From: Alnus glutinosa
Lineage: Eukaryota > Streptophyta > Magnoliopsida > Fagales > Betulaceae
Length of the DNA stretch: 64,000 nt
Direction: 5' to 3'
Assembly: GCF_958979055.1 (NCBI RefSeq)
Contig: NC_084887.1
Coordinates: 28,602,544 to 28,666,543 of the forward strand
Below the pieces are notes generated by a model, which saw nothing but the letters and a program-made list of their open reading frames with translations, did no database searches and had not been told where the DNA came from. Shown in pieces: positions 49,028 to 61,357 of the stretch. Position 1 is the stretch's first letter. Each line of letters starts with the position of its first letter. The translations under genes and the position numbers were made by a program.

Positions 49028-52000
49028 CTAAGTTGGCTTCCGCATGTTACGCCCAGCACGAATTACTTCATCCACCAATAGCAACTGGGATGCAATTACA
49101 GGCCTGCAAGCAGAGTAGCATACAGCATTCACCCGTTTATATAAAACCAGAAAACATTAAAGCAAAGACACAAGTTTTTTTTGACAAGTAATCAAAATAT
49201 CAATAAAAGCGCAAAAGATGCAACCCAAGTACAGAGAGAGTATACAAGAGATAAAAGCAAAGACAAAAGATTTGATGATTTGAAATTGGAAGAAAGCTTG
49301 GGAAAAAGGATTTTCCAAATGCTTCCTTTAATACATGTGCCATCATGATGGTAGTGGAGAGGGCTACTCTTCTTCTTAAGTTTAAGTAGCTCATGAGATC
49401 AAACAATGAGCATCAAACTAATAGACTGTCTTTATCAGAAAATAAGAGGTTAAGAGAGAGAGAGAGATGCTGAGTTTATGAACTAAACAAATTTAGCAGA
49501 AAAAGGTTAACACTGAAAAAGTGAACAATAGCATCAAAATTCAAATAATGGTTCCCACATACCCTGAATTTATGATCTGGCGCTTCACCGAGTAGTTATC
49601 AAAAATACCCTCCATGTGGGGGTCAATAGGTTCTCCTGTGTGCTGGTTTAATCCCACGATATTCCCTCGGTCATGCTCTCCCTGAACATCCAGATGGCAT
49701 GACAAAGCTCAAACATGCTTAACTTCCCCTCTTCTTTAATAAAGGAGCATAAATAATGAGTTTTAAAGAAAGTATACCGTAAGAGAAATGATAACATCTT
49801 GAGTGTCAAGCCCAGAGTTCTCAGCAAGTGTCTTGGGCACCACAAGAAGAGCATTGGCAAAAGCTTCAACACCAAGTTGAGCACGCTGATCCAAGTTTGT
49901 AAACACCAGATATGTTTAGAAAGATAATCAATGCTTACAAATATTTTTATGAGCACTGAAAATTTTGGGAGACATTTTGTTACCCCTTGAACAGTCTTCT
50001 TTACTTCGTTCATTAGATAGTGTCTAGCTGCAATTTCAAAAGCTCCAGCACCCTGGACAAAAGACAAGAAACATACCTCATCATCTAAAACAAACAGTAG
50101 CAGAATATGTGAGCCACTTTTTCAAATACGGTAGGCACTGAGGTAGGTATGAGCTAAAGCTTAATCGTACAAAGCAAAACCATATAAAAAATATGAAAAA
50201 ATAATTTATGTTTAACAGCACAATCAGTAGCTAAACAAGCAATTAATCCAGCATTTGTATTAGTTGCTGATTTGTCCTCTTCCTTTTTCCTGCTCCCTCT
50301 ACTTCACTCATTGTCTCTAGAATGGTGATGGGAAATAACAATCCAATATCCAAAGCATAAACAGCAAGTACCAAGTGCCCAGTTAAATATATAACAAGAA
50401 TAATAATTAAAAAAGATTGCCAAAACAAAAAGGAACACTCTCCTATTACGCACATCTAACCAAGAAAGACTCAATCTTGTTACAACCTAGCCAATTCATA
50501 TTCCTTGCAAAGAAATTGTAAGTAAAAATTACATTGCCTTTTAGTGACTGTTCTTTCATCATGTATATAATCAAATCTTAGGCATGAAAACAGAAACCTA
50601 AAAACCACATTGTAATTTTCCCCATTTAAACAGGCCATATCAGACTATCAGTCACCTTGTTGCAGGCTCATTCTGATAAAACTCATGGTCCAAGCTTTGT
50701 AGCAAATGCTATTAAACAAAACTTATGTTAAGACACAAATTCGATTTTGCTTACACAAGACCGTTTTCCATCACATTTATGTCTATTTCTTTTCAGTTCT
50801 CAACCTATACCAATGTGCATATTTTGTGCCTTCCAAACTTTTAACTTCAAGAATGAAGACCATTTCTAACTGTAGAAAGAGGCATTGTACATTGCACAAT
50901 AAATATTTTAGTGTTGTTCACTGCACATGCTAGAGTTAATTGTAACAAGGACATTAGGATAAACATTATCGAGGAAACTAATAATAATTGTCTACTGAAT
51001 CGGTATTGTAGAACTTTCATAAATTTCATACAAATTCAAAGAAATTCTATTGAGGAAACTCACTAAGACAACAGATTCATCTTCAATAGTATTTTTTACT
51101 GCCCTCAAGCCATCACGAACAGCATCCTTTATTTGGGCAATTGTATGGTCGTTAGGCCCTGCAACATTATAGGTGGCAATGAGGATTGAATCACAACTGA
51201 ATTTACCAATGGCAATAAAACTATGCATCTCAACAAGTAGTACCAACAAATGTCACTACAATAGCCTCTTGGTCAAGTGGTTGCATAATGACAATAATCT
51301 CTACTTTTCAAAAAGCTGCAAAAATAGTCTAGTACCTTTAATTAAGATTGTACAAGAATAAGGGTTCTTCACATTTTCAACAAATGTATACTTCTCTTCT
51401 CCAAGGATATGCTCATAGACTAGTCCAGCCCAACCAAGGCAATCAGGAGTTAAATCATCTAGAGAATTTACAGCCTCTCCTCCACAAGCCAAAACCAACC
51501 GTTCCATATTTCTCCTCTTCGCTCTCCGAAGGGCAATTATCTAGAAAACCAGTGAATTAGAGAATAGAAAACAAGGTAAAGACTCGCTTTCTTGCTTGCT
51601 TACATTTATTTGAGGACTGAATTTGACAAGTGGTCATGATTGGTACTAGCATAGGATAACTTTAAAACTAATAGGGGCCAATCATCTGACAAATGATATG
51701 AACACCTAATTTATGAACCAATAATAAGAAACAAAACATCAATGGTCCACGACTTACCCCTGCCCTTGCAAGAAGGTCAAGCGACGGGGGATCAATTCCC
51801 TTTTGATTAATGACAACAAAGTTATTGTCATTACCAGAACAAACCTGCATGCAACCTCAGATGTTACATGACAACACTAATATGCTGCATACGATGTAAA
51901 CAAAAATACATATTTTGAAGTAACTACCTTATTTTTCAGTTCAATGATTTTTTTAACTCTTTCATCAACTTGACGCCTTTCCGCTGCAACCATGGCCTCC

Positions 52001-53218
52001 CTTTGCTCTGCATTTGAGTAGAAAAAGCCTGCATTTATTTCACTGAGAGGAAAACGATTAATATAATGATATCCACAAACAATATTTATAAGATCAGGAG
52101 ATGCTAAGTTCAGGTACAGCTATTTCTAATCCTTATTTATCAGGATAAATTGTTTGAAAGATGGAGAATAAGTACACTTAAAAGAAACATCCAATTGACA
52201 AGCTGAGATAACATTGAACATAAACATAACCAGCACATGCAGTGATCATCATCCAAATGACACTGCTCTTCTCAGCCGGTGCTAGTAGCTCAAAAACTAG
52301 AGGACGAAATCAAGAGTTCAAATATTAACTCCTATATCATCCACCATTAAGCATTGTATGTGTGCCCATAACCTAGTAAAACAAACAAATGTCCATCTTA
52401 TATATGGGTAAATACATAAATAATACGTACATACGTACATACATATACAAAAGTTTTTACGTACATTTTTTTTTTTTTGATAAGTAGTTTTTACGTACAT
52501 ATAATATATGTAAAGAATGCAAACACTAAACACATAACAATATTGAAATAAAAAAATTAAAATCAACCCCCCACATGTATCATCTCATTTCCTTTCTTAA
52601 TTGAATATGCATGTCCATATTTACCTTTTCTCATACTTGTAAAAAAAACAAAAATTACCTTTTGTCATACTCCAAAGAAACATTGGATGTCAAGATATAA
52701 CAATTCTCAGCTCGCCGCTTCATATCAGGATGTCTGGAGCCATGATCAAGGACAAGACCCTCAACCTAGAAATGAACATAAGCTTAAACAAGAAACTTAG
52801 GACAATGAAAGGTAACTCATGAATATAACCAAATCTACTGTTAAGCTTACACCATACAAAGAAAGCATTCAGAACTTAATGGTAAAAGTGTAACGGAAGC
52901 TTTATCGTGACTGCAAAGTATCTTCCTAAGGAGTAAGGACTAGAAGTTAGAAAGGACGATGGTAGTGAATGAAACATGTAATCCCTGGCAATGAGCTCAA
53001 CCACCAAAATCATAGATGCATGGTAACATACTTTCCTGAGCTTTTATCTATATTCCTGAGCTTTAATCTATATTGACAAAATTGTAGTCAACATTCTTGC
53101 CCATCCAAAGTAAACCATGAATGTCATTACAGAGGAATAGAGTGAATCCAAAAATACATATGCTTTTAAACACAAATTAGAAAGCAAATGACAAGAAAGC
53201 AGTCAAACCTAAACCCTG

Positions 53219-53250
<32 letters not shown>

Positions 53251-55984
53251 AAAAGTTTTAAAAGCAGCAGGTAAAATTGTTGATTCACACAAGCAATCAA
53301 GGTTCTAGCATATGTAGTAGGTTGATAAAATAGAACTTCCTTTTTGGTAAGTATACAGTACAAATATTCACAACATGAGAACAAAAGACTTTATTGAGTT
53401 ATTCTCATAGAATTGAACTGTATTCATTACCAAAAATAAGACCAACAATCAAAAAAGATAAACATACCAAGCGTGTGTCTACGTCAAATTTATGCCGCAT
53501 GTGCATAATCTCCACCATAAACAGATCAATGGATTCCTCAGGGTTGCGAATGCATAACACCTGGCAAATACAAAAGACAGTTTACCAAACACCAATATGC
53601 AAAGGTCAAACACAAACTCTTACTGCATATGCCAGTTAACAGATGAAAAATTGGAGCTAAAATAGACTAATAAGCAGTCTCATGCAGCCATAAATACACT
53701 TCGACAGCGTCAAACTCACCGCATTAACAACTATTTCAGTCAATTGATCTGCAAGTGCTTCATACAACTGTAGACAGAAGAAAATGTCAGAATCACACCA
53801 TAAATAATGGACTTTTTTTTATAGTTTAATACAACTCATAAATCCATTATGGGGGAAGGAGATGCCATTTGATCTAAAGAACATTTGTTAAACAATGGAG
53901 ATTATCTTGATAAAATTATTTTATCTAGTTTTTGCTGAACAAAAATAAAGAGCTAAGATCCACCTTGTCCTTTCCAACATGAAAATTAAAGAAAAGAGAA
54001 ATTACAGGTTACCTTTGTTCTGAGAGTTGTCCTTGCTACCATTTTCAGGATCTCTTTGTCAGGCTCATCACCCATAATCACAGGAGTCTTAAATTTTTCA
54101 AGAAATTGGAGAGTTGCTCTTTTAGCAATCTCAAAACCATCAACCAGCATACGGGGATGCATTCCTGGTACAAGAATAAGTCTCATGAATATAAATTATG
54201 TAGACACAACCAAAAACAAAATTGAAATAACTTGTTTTCAGCTTTTCTTGTTGGAATAAGTCTAATGATTTTCTTGTTGTTGATTTTCTGAAAAATAATG
54301 TTTCAGGAATGAAGAGAAGCATTGTATTGATATAGCCATCTAAGTTTGCATATCGTTAATTTTGAATTAATAAATTTAAATTTAGGTACTTCAGAAAATG
54401 GAAGCCATCAGAAAAATTTGTTAACGATGGTAGCATTTCATGAAAAACTGCTTTGAGATCAGTTTTTTTATTGATGGACAAATACAACACATTCTATTTG
54501 TAAATGGTACATGGTACCACAATCTGTGTATGTTAAGACACAACACCACATTGTTAATTATAAAAATTCAGGCATGGATTAAAAATAATAATAAAAAAAA
54601 AAAAAAGGAAAGAAAGATATCATAACTGTTTATGTTTAAAAAATACAGAAAGAAAGTCCTTAAAAATGTAAAGTATTTATAAGGGTGTTTTGGGAAATTT
54701 GGTTACAATACGATTCCATTCACCAACGTATTAGACTGTATGAAATAATGGAATACATATTTAGTGTTCATTCTATTCTAGTGTTACAACCAAACTAAGG
54801 AATAGGAATAACTATTCCATTCCAGCTTCTTCTATTCCCTGTAATAGTTATTCTCTTTCCCAATAGAGTACCAAACATGCCATAAATCTCAATATAAAGA
54901 ACCAAAAACAATATTGCATGTTTTAAATGACAGAATTCAATGGTGAGTTTACTCTGATTGGCACCACTGACCTTCATCAATGTACCGTTCTGACTGTTTC
55001 ATAAGCTCGCCGATAAAGAGCACAGTAGAAGTCGTGCCATCTCCACTTATATCATCTTGAGCAACAGCCGTCCTTGCAATCATGATAGCTGTAGGGTTTT
55101 GAATTTGCTGTAACCATTGATCAAACATCAAGCAACGAACCAATAGTAGAAAAATACAGGCAGGCAGCAGCATGACTATTACATTAAGCAGTAATTTGTG
55201 CATGAATTTTAAACACATGTTAAGCATCTGAATTAGACTGTGGTCGGGTTGGGTCAGTTCTGTTAATGTATAAACCCTATTATAGTTGGCACTTTCATCC
55301 AGCGCAGTAGTTCTTTACCCTAAAGAAATCAGGTTTTTAGATATGAACTTCCAGAATAGCTTGGAATTAACATATTGTCTGTTTCTATAAAAAGAAAAAC
55401 ACCAAAAAAGAAGCACATAACGGCCCATAAGGACTAATCTGTCAAATAGAGTCAGTTTCATCTAGTAAGTAACGAATGTGGTACTTAGTACCCATACAAC
55501 TCCTTCACAATCCACCAACGTGGGACTTTAACATTCTGAGGTATCACACAGTAAATAGAACGAATCTCAATCAAATTTAACATAAAAAATGCAACAGTGC
55601 AGTGCTAGTACCACATGCTGCACAGCTGGTACCATAACTTGAAGAATCGAAAAGATCTAGGGTTTACGAAAGAGACAGAAAGAAAGAAATCGAGTACTGA
55701 CCATTTCTTTCAAGAGAGTGTTTCCGTCTTTGGTGAGCTTGATATCACCGGCCCCACCAACAAGCCTTGAAAAGGAAATGCGAGAAAATCAGAGAGTAAA
55801 TCGGAGAAAAGATATAGACACAGAGAAAGAGTAGCATCATATAACTATACATCTTGATGGTGCCTTTGGGACCGAGGTTGGTCTTGAGGACGTCCTGCAA
55901 GCCCTTGGCGGCATTGATGTTCATGTGCAGTGCGGCCGATTTGTTGAGCACCTCCGCGTTTGGGTTCAGCACTCTCAGCGACAT
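49028..55984 (-). CDS. CCT6: CCT6, T-complex protein 1 subunit zeta
   Basis: Subunit zeta of the eight-member-ring cytosolic chaperonin that folds actin, tubulin and other proteins using ATP. Fifteen exons: 55984-55851, 55765-55702, 55107-54972, 54164-54013, 53767-53720, 53560-53468, 52765-52659, 52042-51928, 51844-51758, 51540-51336, 51158-51064, 50052-49984, 49885-49778, 49681-49563, 49103-49028. All splice sites are GT-AG and the frame is continuous for 535 aa, the length expected for CCT6. Group II chaperonin motifs: TNLGPKG (~38-44), LTKDGNTLL (~55-63), the nucleotide motif GDGTT (~90), DLLARAG in the apical part, [10 protein letters not shown] (equatorial, exons 11-12) and [15 protein letters not shown] at the C-terminus. 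The start is [12 protein letters not shown]; an in-frame ATG far upstream would add non-conserved residues. Equivalent to At5g16070/At3g02530. Confidence 0.98.
49159..49269 (-). mobile_element. 79-bp LINE 3' end with 16-bp target-site duplication
   Basis: In the last CCT6 intron side (downstream of exon 14). TTTTTTTTGACAAGTAATCA...TATACAAGAG (49175-49253) is the reverse of a plant L1 tail. It is flanked by AAAGCAAAGACACAAG (49159-49174) and AAAGCAAAGACAAAAG (49254-49269). Confidence 0.8.
52452..52500 (-). mobile_element. 19-bp LINE tail with perfect 15-bp target-site duplication
   Basis: In CCT6 intron 7. AGTTTTTACGTACAT (52452-52466) and again (52486-52500) flank T12-GATAAGT, i.e. the reverse of ACTTATC plus poly(A), the last bases of an L1. 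Confidence 0.85.
53221..53254. repeat. C20-A14 homopolymer pair in CCT6 intron 6
   Basis: Twenty C followed directly by fourteen A on the plus strand. Confidence 0.9.
54660..54882. repeat. Probable MITE in CCT6 intron 3
   Basis: GTGTTTTGGGAAATTTGGTT at the left and the reverse of AGTACCAAACATGCC at the right are roughly inverted; the interior has GGAATAG/CTATTCC pairs. Ends approximate. Confidence 0.4.
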
Positions 55985-56250
55985 CTTCTTCCGCCTCGGT
56001 GAACCAGAACGGTTGCTTTCTAGAGAGAGCGAGAGAGAGCGATGTGGTTTTGCGTTTACAAAAGTGACGGAACTACGGTTAGAGACTGAGGAGGAGAAGA
56101 AGAAACAGAGAGTGGGCGGTTTTAGGGCTTTCCGGAACTTCGATATTTTAATGTTCATTTCTAGCGAGATCCCTCCAGAATTAGACCGGGTCGGGTCGGG
56201 TCTTGATTGGGTCTTAGCATGCCGGGTTAACAATGATCCGATTTGCGGAT
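55985..56250 (-). promoter_or_regulatory. CCT6 5'UTR and promoter
   Basis: On the minus strand: a GA-rich leader (CTCTCTCGCTCTCTCTAG, ~56022-56039) and a telo-box-like AAAGCCCTAAAACC at 56130-56145, a common element of plant housekeeping genes. Confidence 0.5.
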
Positions 56251-56724
56251 GTAGATATTTGTAATATTTTTAGCCGTATCTGCAGAATGCGGATATCATT
56301 TTTAGATATCTGCATTCGTGTCGTATTTTTAGCAAGCATTTGTGTGGTTATCACGGTTATTATCATCAATCTACATATTTAGGTACTAAACTTTTTGGGC
56401 TTATTTTAGTTTTTTAAACATTCTTTGGATCTCTATTACGACATATTTTAAACAATTTTAAAAATAATTTGGGCCAATTTTTAGGTTTTTTGGCTTGTTT
56501 AATTTTATTTTTTTTAAAGCCCTAATGTTTTGAAAATATTTTGATTTTACATTACTTTTGCTTTTTTGCCAAAGTGTTACGCACACGAGAAATCAACAAA
56601 CTTAAACCAATGAATTAGTGAACTATGAAGACAAAAACTAAAAACAATATAAACATAACTTATATCTAATACAAAACGATATCTTTTTGGTATTAAACAC
56701 CAAAAATAATTTATTAAATATAAT
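56251..56724. other. Gene-free spacer
   Basis: AT-rich, nothing recognised. Confidence 0.4.
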
Positions 56725-57190
56725 AGAAAAAATATATTTTAACCCCCTAAACTATCATTTATTTTTCACTTACGTCTCAAAACTTTAAAAAGTGGCATTG
56801 GAGCCTCCCATACTACCACCGTGTGTCAAATTAGACACTTTTACATTTTTCTCTCCAAAATACCCTTAAAGTTATTAAAAAATAACCACTTTAAAAAAAT
56901 TAAACAACAAAAAAAGAAACAAACTGAAAACACCAAAAAGGGTGACCTTCTCGTATTAGCCCCCTTACCCTTTTTTTTTCCTTTTTTTTTTTTTTTTTTT
57001 TCCTCAAATGGTTATTTTTATATATTTTTTAATAACTTAAGGGTATTGTGGGAATTGGGGAGAAAAAAGTAAAAGTGTATAATTTGACACTTGATGGTAG
57101 TATGAGGTGTCACAATGTCACCTTTTAAAGTTTGGATACGTAATTCCAAAATGAGTGATAGTTTGAGGATTAAAGTATATTTTTCACAAT
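56725..57190. repeat. Long-hairpin MITE, ~155-bp arms
   Basis: Left arm 56727-56882 is the reverse complement of 57020-57186 with modest divergence. Matching pairs include AAACTATCA/TGATAGTTT, CATACTACCA/TGGTAGTATG, GTGTCAAATTA/TAATTTGACAC and ATACCCTTAA/TTAAGGGTAT. Loop ~140 bp, T/C-rich. No coding capacity. Confidence 0.8.
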
Positions 57191-57422
57191 ATAATATATA
57201 TTATATATAAAGGGTATGAGGGTGCAATTATTCTTAAAACTGTTATCCACATATGCTTATGCGAATTGTAGTTTTGTTAACCTCATCTACATTCGCATGT
57301 ACGCATAGTAAATGCAGGTAGTTCTTATTCACCTGCATGTACACCCTAGTGTTAAAATCGTGTCAAAGTGAGTGTGTTTGGTAACAAACTTCTCTTCTTC
57401 TTCTTTCATTTCTATAAAATTA

Positions 57423-57454
<32 letters not shown>

Positions 57455-57529
57455 GCAAACAAAAAAAAATTAATATATTTTTTTTCTTATTATTAAAAAC
57501 TTTTTCACTTTTATATTTTTAGTTTAATA

Positions 57530-58185
57530 TATTTATTAAGAGTGACACGTGTTGCCATTTTATTGGCGCTATTGTGACATATAATGGAATATGTCATATT
57601 TTTTAACGAAATTTTACTCTAGGAAGTGATTTGTAAATTAAGCCAACTACATGGACATCTGAATTACTTTGATACCACTGTGAGCTATTTGTAAATTAGG
57701 CCAACTGCGTAGATTGATGATGCATTTTTCACTTTCTTTTATTTTTTAGTTTTATATAATTATATTTTTTTATTAACAGTGACATGTGTCATCATTTTAT
57801 TAATGCTGACATGGCAAATTAACTCCGTTAAGTGTTTTGACAAAATTTGACTAGAGGAAGTGATTTGTATTTTTGGCATACCACAGAGACCTCTGAATTC
57901 ATTTTGATACCATAAAAAAGTTAATTGTAAATCAGGTAAACCACATTAACTAATTTTGCATCCCCCCCCACCTTTTTTTTTTATTATTTTTTTATTTTAC
58001 TAAGAGTGACACATATCATCATTTTATTGGTGTTGACATGAACATTAACGAAATATGTCAAGTGTTTTGGCTCTAGTGACTACATTTTTATTTTGGCATG
58101 CCCTGATGATCTCTAAATTATTTTTATACCGCAATGAGCGATTTGTGATTTAAGCCAATTATAGGGACTGAGTTTGCATTTATCC
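57530..58185. repeat. Three diverged tandem units, ~180-240 bp
   Basis: Units start AGAGTGACACGTGTTGCCAT (57539), AGTGACATGTGTCATCAT (57777) and AGTGACACATATCATCAT (58003), and each carries CTAG[AT]G[GA]AAGTGAT, TTTGATACC/TTTATACC and GTAAAT[TC]AGG/GTGATTTAAG blocks in the same order. Related pieces lie inverted at 40860-41060 and at 41780-41890. Confidence 0.6.
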
Positions 58186-58384
58186 AAAAAAAAAATTCAC
58201 CCCTTTATATATATATATATATAGTTTTTAAGAAAATAAGGGTATTATAAAGAAAAATGACATTTTTGGCACACTTTTGTAGTTTGGTGGATGACTTTAA
58301 CACACTTGAAAATTCATTAGGCTATTTTAAAATTGGCTATTAATTGAGAGAATTTTTTATATTTTTCTCTAAAACTAATTAAAC

Positions 58385-58437
58385 GTAGATGACCAATCAT
58401 TTTTTTTTTTTTTTTTTTGAATGTAGATGACCAATCA
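58385..58437 (-). mobile_element. 23-bp poly(A)-tail insertion with perfect 15-bp duplication
   Basis: GTAGATGACCAATCA at 58385-58399 and 58423-58437 flank T19-GAAT (58400-58422). The insert is little more than a LINE poly(A) tail on the minus strand. Confidence 0.85.
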
Positions 58438-59734
58438 AACTTAAAATCCCTTTGATTGGTGATGAGTCATTTGAGTTCATTTAAAGGATGGGATCATTTT
58501 GGTCTCAAGTGGGTTAATCACATGAGTGCTAAATATATGTTTACACTCTTACGTAGCATTGAAAATTATTATTTGATAAAAATAACAAATGAAAATACAC
58601 GTAACATCCAACAATAATATTTACCACTACATCAGAAAAGTGAACAATTAAAAATAAGTGTTCATGAATACTATGCATTGCATTTCTCTTAGCACATCTC
58701 ATTCTACGTTGCGTACTTTATAATAAAGCAAGCACTTGAAAATTAGGAGTACCATGTATTGCATTTTCGCTTACATCTCATTATATGTTGCGTACTTTAA
58801 AATGATTTTGTGGTAATCACAACAGAGAGCCCCTTTTATCCGGACGTGGTGTAAACCCTAAAATTTATAGCATTTAATAATTGTTTGAAACGTCGGTTTC
58901 AAATACAATATAGAATACACGCGAAAACACAGAATCAACAACCCATCGTTTGTCATCAACTAAAGGAGTATTCATTTTCCTCCTCCTCCTCGGAAACTAC
59001 CAAATCCACCCACACCATCCTCCGAAAACGCTAAACCCCATAGCCTTAATCAACCAAAGCCACCACACTGCCTGCTCCTCTGCATAAAGCCCCTAATCGT
59101 GATTTTGTTTGTCTTTCACTTTCTCTCGGCTTCACCTAAGACCAATTTGTCATCAAAATCAGTCGTAGATACTGCTTTGTCTGAGTAATCTCAATTCAAT
59201 ATTTTTAGTCGTTGAGCTCAATAACACTAGTCATCTTGATTTTTCTCGTCTAGAAAAACAAAGCAAGAAACATCCTTGATAAGATATTTTTCGGTTGATC
59301 TCCTTCTTGTTCACCTTCATGTCTGTTTCAATTTTTTTGCATCTGTGTTTGAAACATTTTTTGTCTCAAATTTTGGTTTAAAGGGAGTTTCCTACAAAGA
59401 GAGAGAAACATCCATTTTATTGTGTCCAGGAAATTGTTACAAGCCTTCGAGTTTTGAACTCAAACTAGCAATTTCATATGGTTCCAACATATTGTTCTGA
59501 TGCGTCTCTTGAGTGGGGCCTTGGCAATCGGTGGTAGCATTGCACAGCGCAGAGGAATGAAGATGGTATTCTATTTACAGAATATATTTCAAATAGGGTG
59601 TTCTCTTGATTGATGTGTTTCGGATGTCCATTTTATTTTGAGAGAAGATTCGTGATCAGGTGTTTTCGACTTAAACTATGTTGGTGTAACAAGCTAGCTT
59701 CTGTGGCTTAATACTATTGGAGGAAGGACGTGCT
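58438..59734. other. Spacer with a possible transcribed leader
   Basis: No confirmed gene. About 58980-59570 is richer in C/T and could be a 5'UTR. A short frame MRLLSGALAIGGSIAQRRGMKM (about 59502-59567) ends at a GT; I do not recognise it. The ORF at 59276-59500 has no domain. Confidence 0.3.
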
Positions 59735-59744
59735 CACTCCAAGA

Positions 59745-60350
59745 AATTCGCTCATTAGCGTCGACCCTTAGTGGACACTAATAAGTCGACGTTGAAAGAC
59801 CGACGCTAATGCTCATCTGCCGATCATCAGCGTCGACCCTTAGGTCGACGCTGATGATCGTTTATTAGCCTCGACTAATGCTATTTTCAGTCGACGCTAA
59901 AACTTATACCACATTTATCATGAGTTGACGCTGATAATAGACTATTAGCGTCGACAACAATGTCGACGCTAATAGTCTATCATCAGCGTCGACCACTGTG
60001 GACGCTAATAACCTAAAAAAAAAAAATTAAAAAAAATTAATACCCCATTAGCATCGACAAATAACCTAAAAAAAAAATAAATAAATTAAATAGCTTATTA
60101 GCGTCGACTATGTCGACACTAATAACCTAAAAAAAAAATTTAAAAAAAAATTAAATTGCCTATTAGGGTTGACTCAGTCGACGCTAATAACATAAAAAAA
60201 ATAAATAAATATCCCATTAGCGTCAACGCTAATACTCTATAAAATAAAATAAAAAATATTTTTTTAAGAGGCTATTAATATCGACATGGTCAACGCTAAT
60301 ACTCTAAAAATTAAATATATATATTAAGAGGCAATTAGCGTCGAAATAGT
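59745..60350. repeat. Subterminal array of GTCGAC-centred palindromes
   Basis: More than ten occurrences of TTAGCGTCGAC and its reverse GTCGACGCTAAT, arranged as inverted pairs every ~60-90 bp and separated by ATAACC-A-run spacers. Typical of binding-site arrays for CACTA transposases, here unusually palindromic. Confidence 0.75.
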
Positions 60351-61357
60351 AGGCATAAACTAATATAGCCAAAAAGGATGGGAAAACCCATGTAAGCGCC
60401 TAAAATAATTCTTATTGGCATAAACTAATATAGCGCTATCAGTCTGTCCAATCCACTATTAGCATCTCCCTGAAAAATAAAATAAAAGAAATCAGAAGAA
60501 AAATTAAAGACAGTTAAATTCATGGTATTATTAATGGTGTTGGCCTTAATACTAAAGACAGTTGCATCCTCTTTTTCCCCTTGTCCTCAGATGCAAGTTT
60601 ATTGCTGGTAGTGAGATGGTTGATGTTATGTTTGCAAAGTTTGTGCTAATTCCTTGTTCTACTTGACTTTTGGTTCTAGCCCCAAAAAATCACATGAGCT
60701 TAAGCAATATCCTATGACAACTAATAAAACCTATATGTTAAGCACCGTATATAGCAAACACCAAAGCATCATAAGTAACATTTAATACAAGCCTAGATTA
60801 CAAACATTTTATGGGGTGGAGTTTTCTCCATTTAGAAAAGGATACAATGAATAAAGTTTATTTTTGCACAAAGTTTATTCAAAAAAGGGCACACCTTTCT
60901 GAGGTAGTAATCGTCTATTCTCAAGAAGGCCAGCAATGTTAACCTACAAGCAGTTATATTTTCCATATTAAACTAGCTTATTAAACTACATCATCAATAA
61001 ATAGATAATTAATGAAGATGATGCTTTCATAATTGATATTGTAAGCACACAGCTACTACATATCTTGCCACAGAAGATACATGAATGACCAATCTAATTT
61101 GGAGATAAGAATCCAACATTTAGAGAGTTATTTTCTTTTAAGCTTGTAGAAGTTTGGATAAGCTAGTGTGACTTTTGGAAGAGGTTTCAATAAACAACAA
61201 TGACTTTAAATGGAAAGCTGCTAGTTGTTGTATATCAAAATAATGTTCCAAATCTTGTCACATTACTTCAGTAATGTTTTCTATTGTGGGTCTCTTTGAC
61301 TAATAAAAAAAAATATATCAAAACAAACTTAAACTCTTGTTAAGATTGCATTCAAAC

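Noticed and set aside
55985..56233. Longer CCT6 start at an upstream in-frame ATG
   Set aside because: Added residues are non-conserved and GA-rich leader sequence; the 535-aa form from MSLRVL is the family length.
59276..59500. 74-codon ORF as a gene
   Set aside because: Low-complexity, no domain, no neighbouring exon support.
60945..61000. Further COG3 exon after ELENV
   Set aside because: The reading (VNIAGLLENRRLLPQKG) does not match what should follow in COG3; origin unknown.
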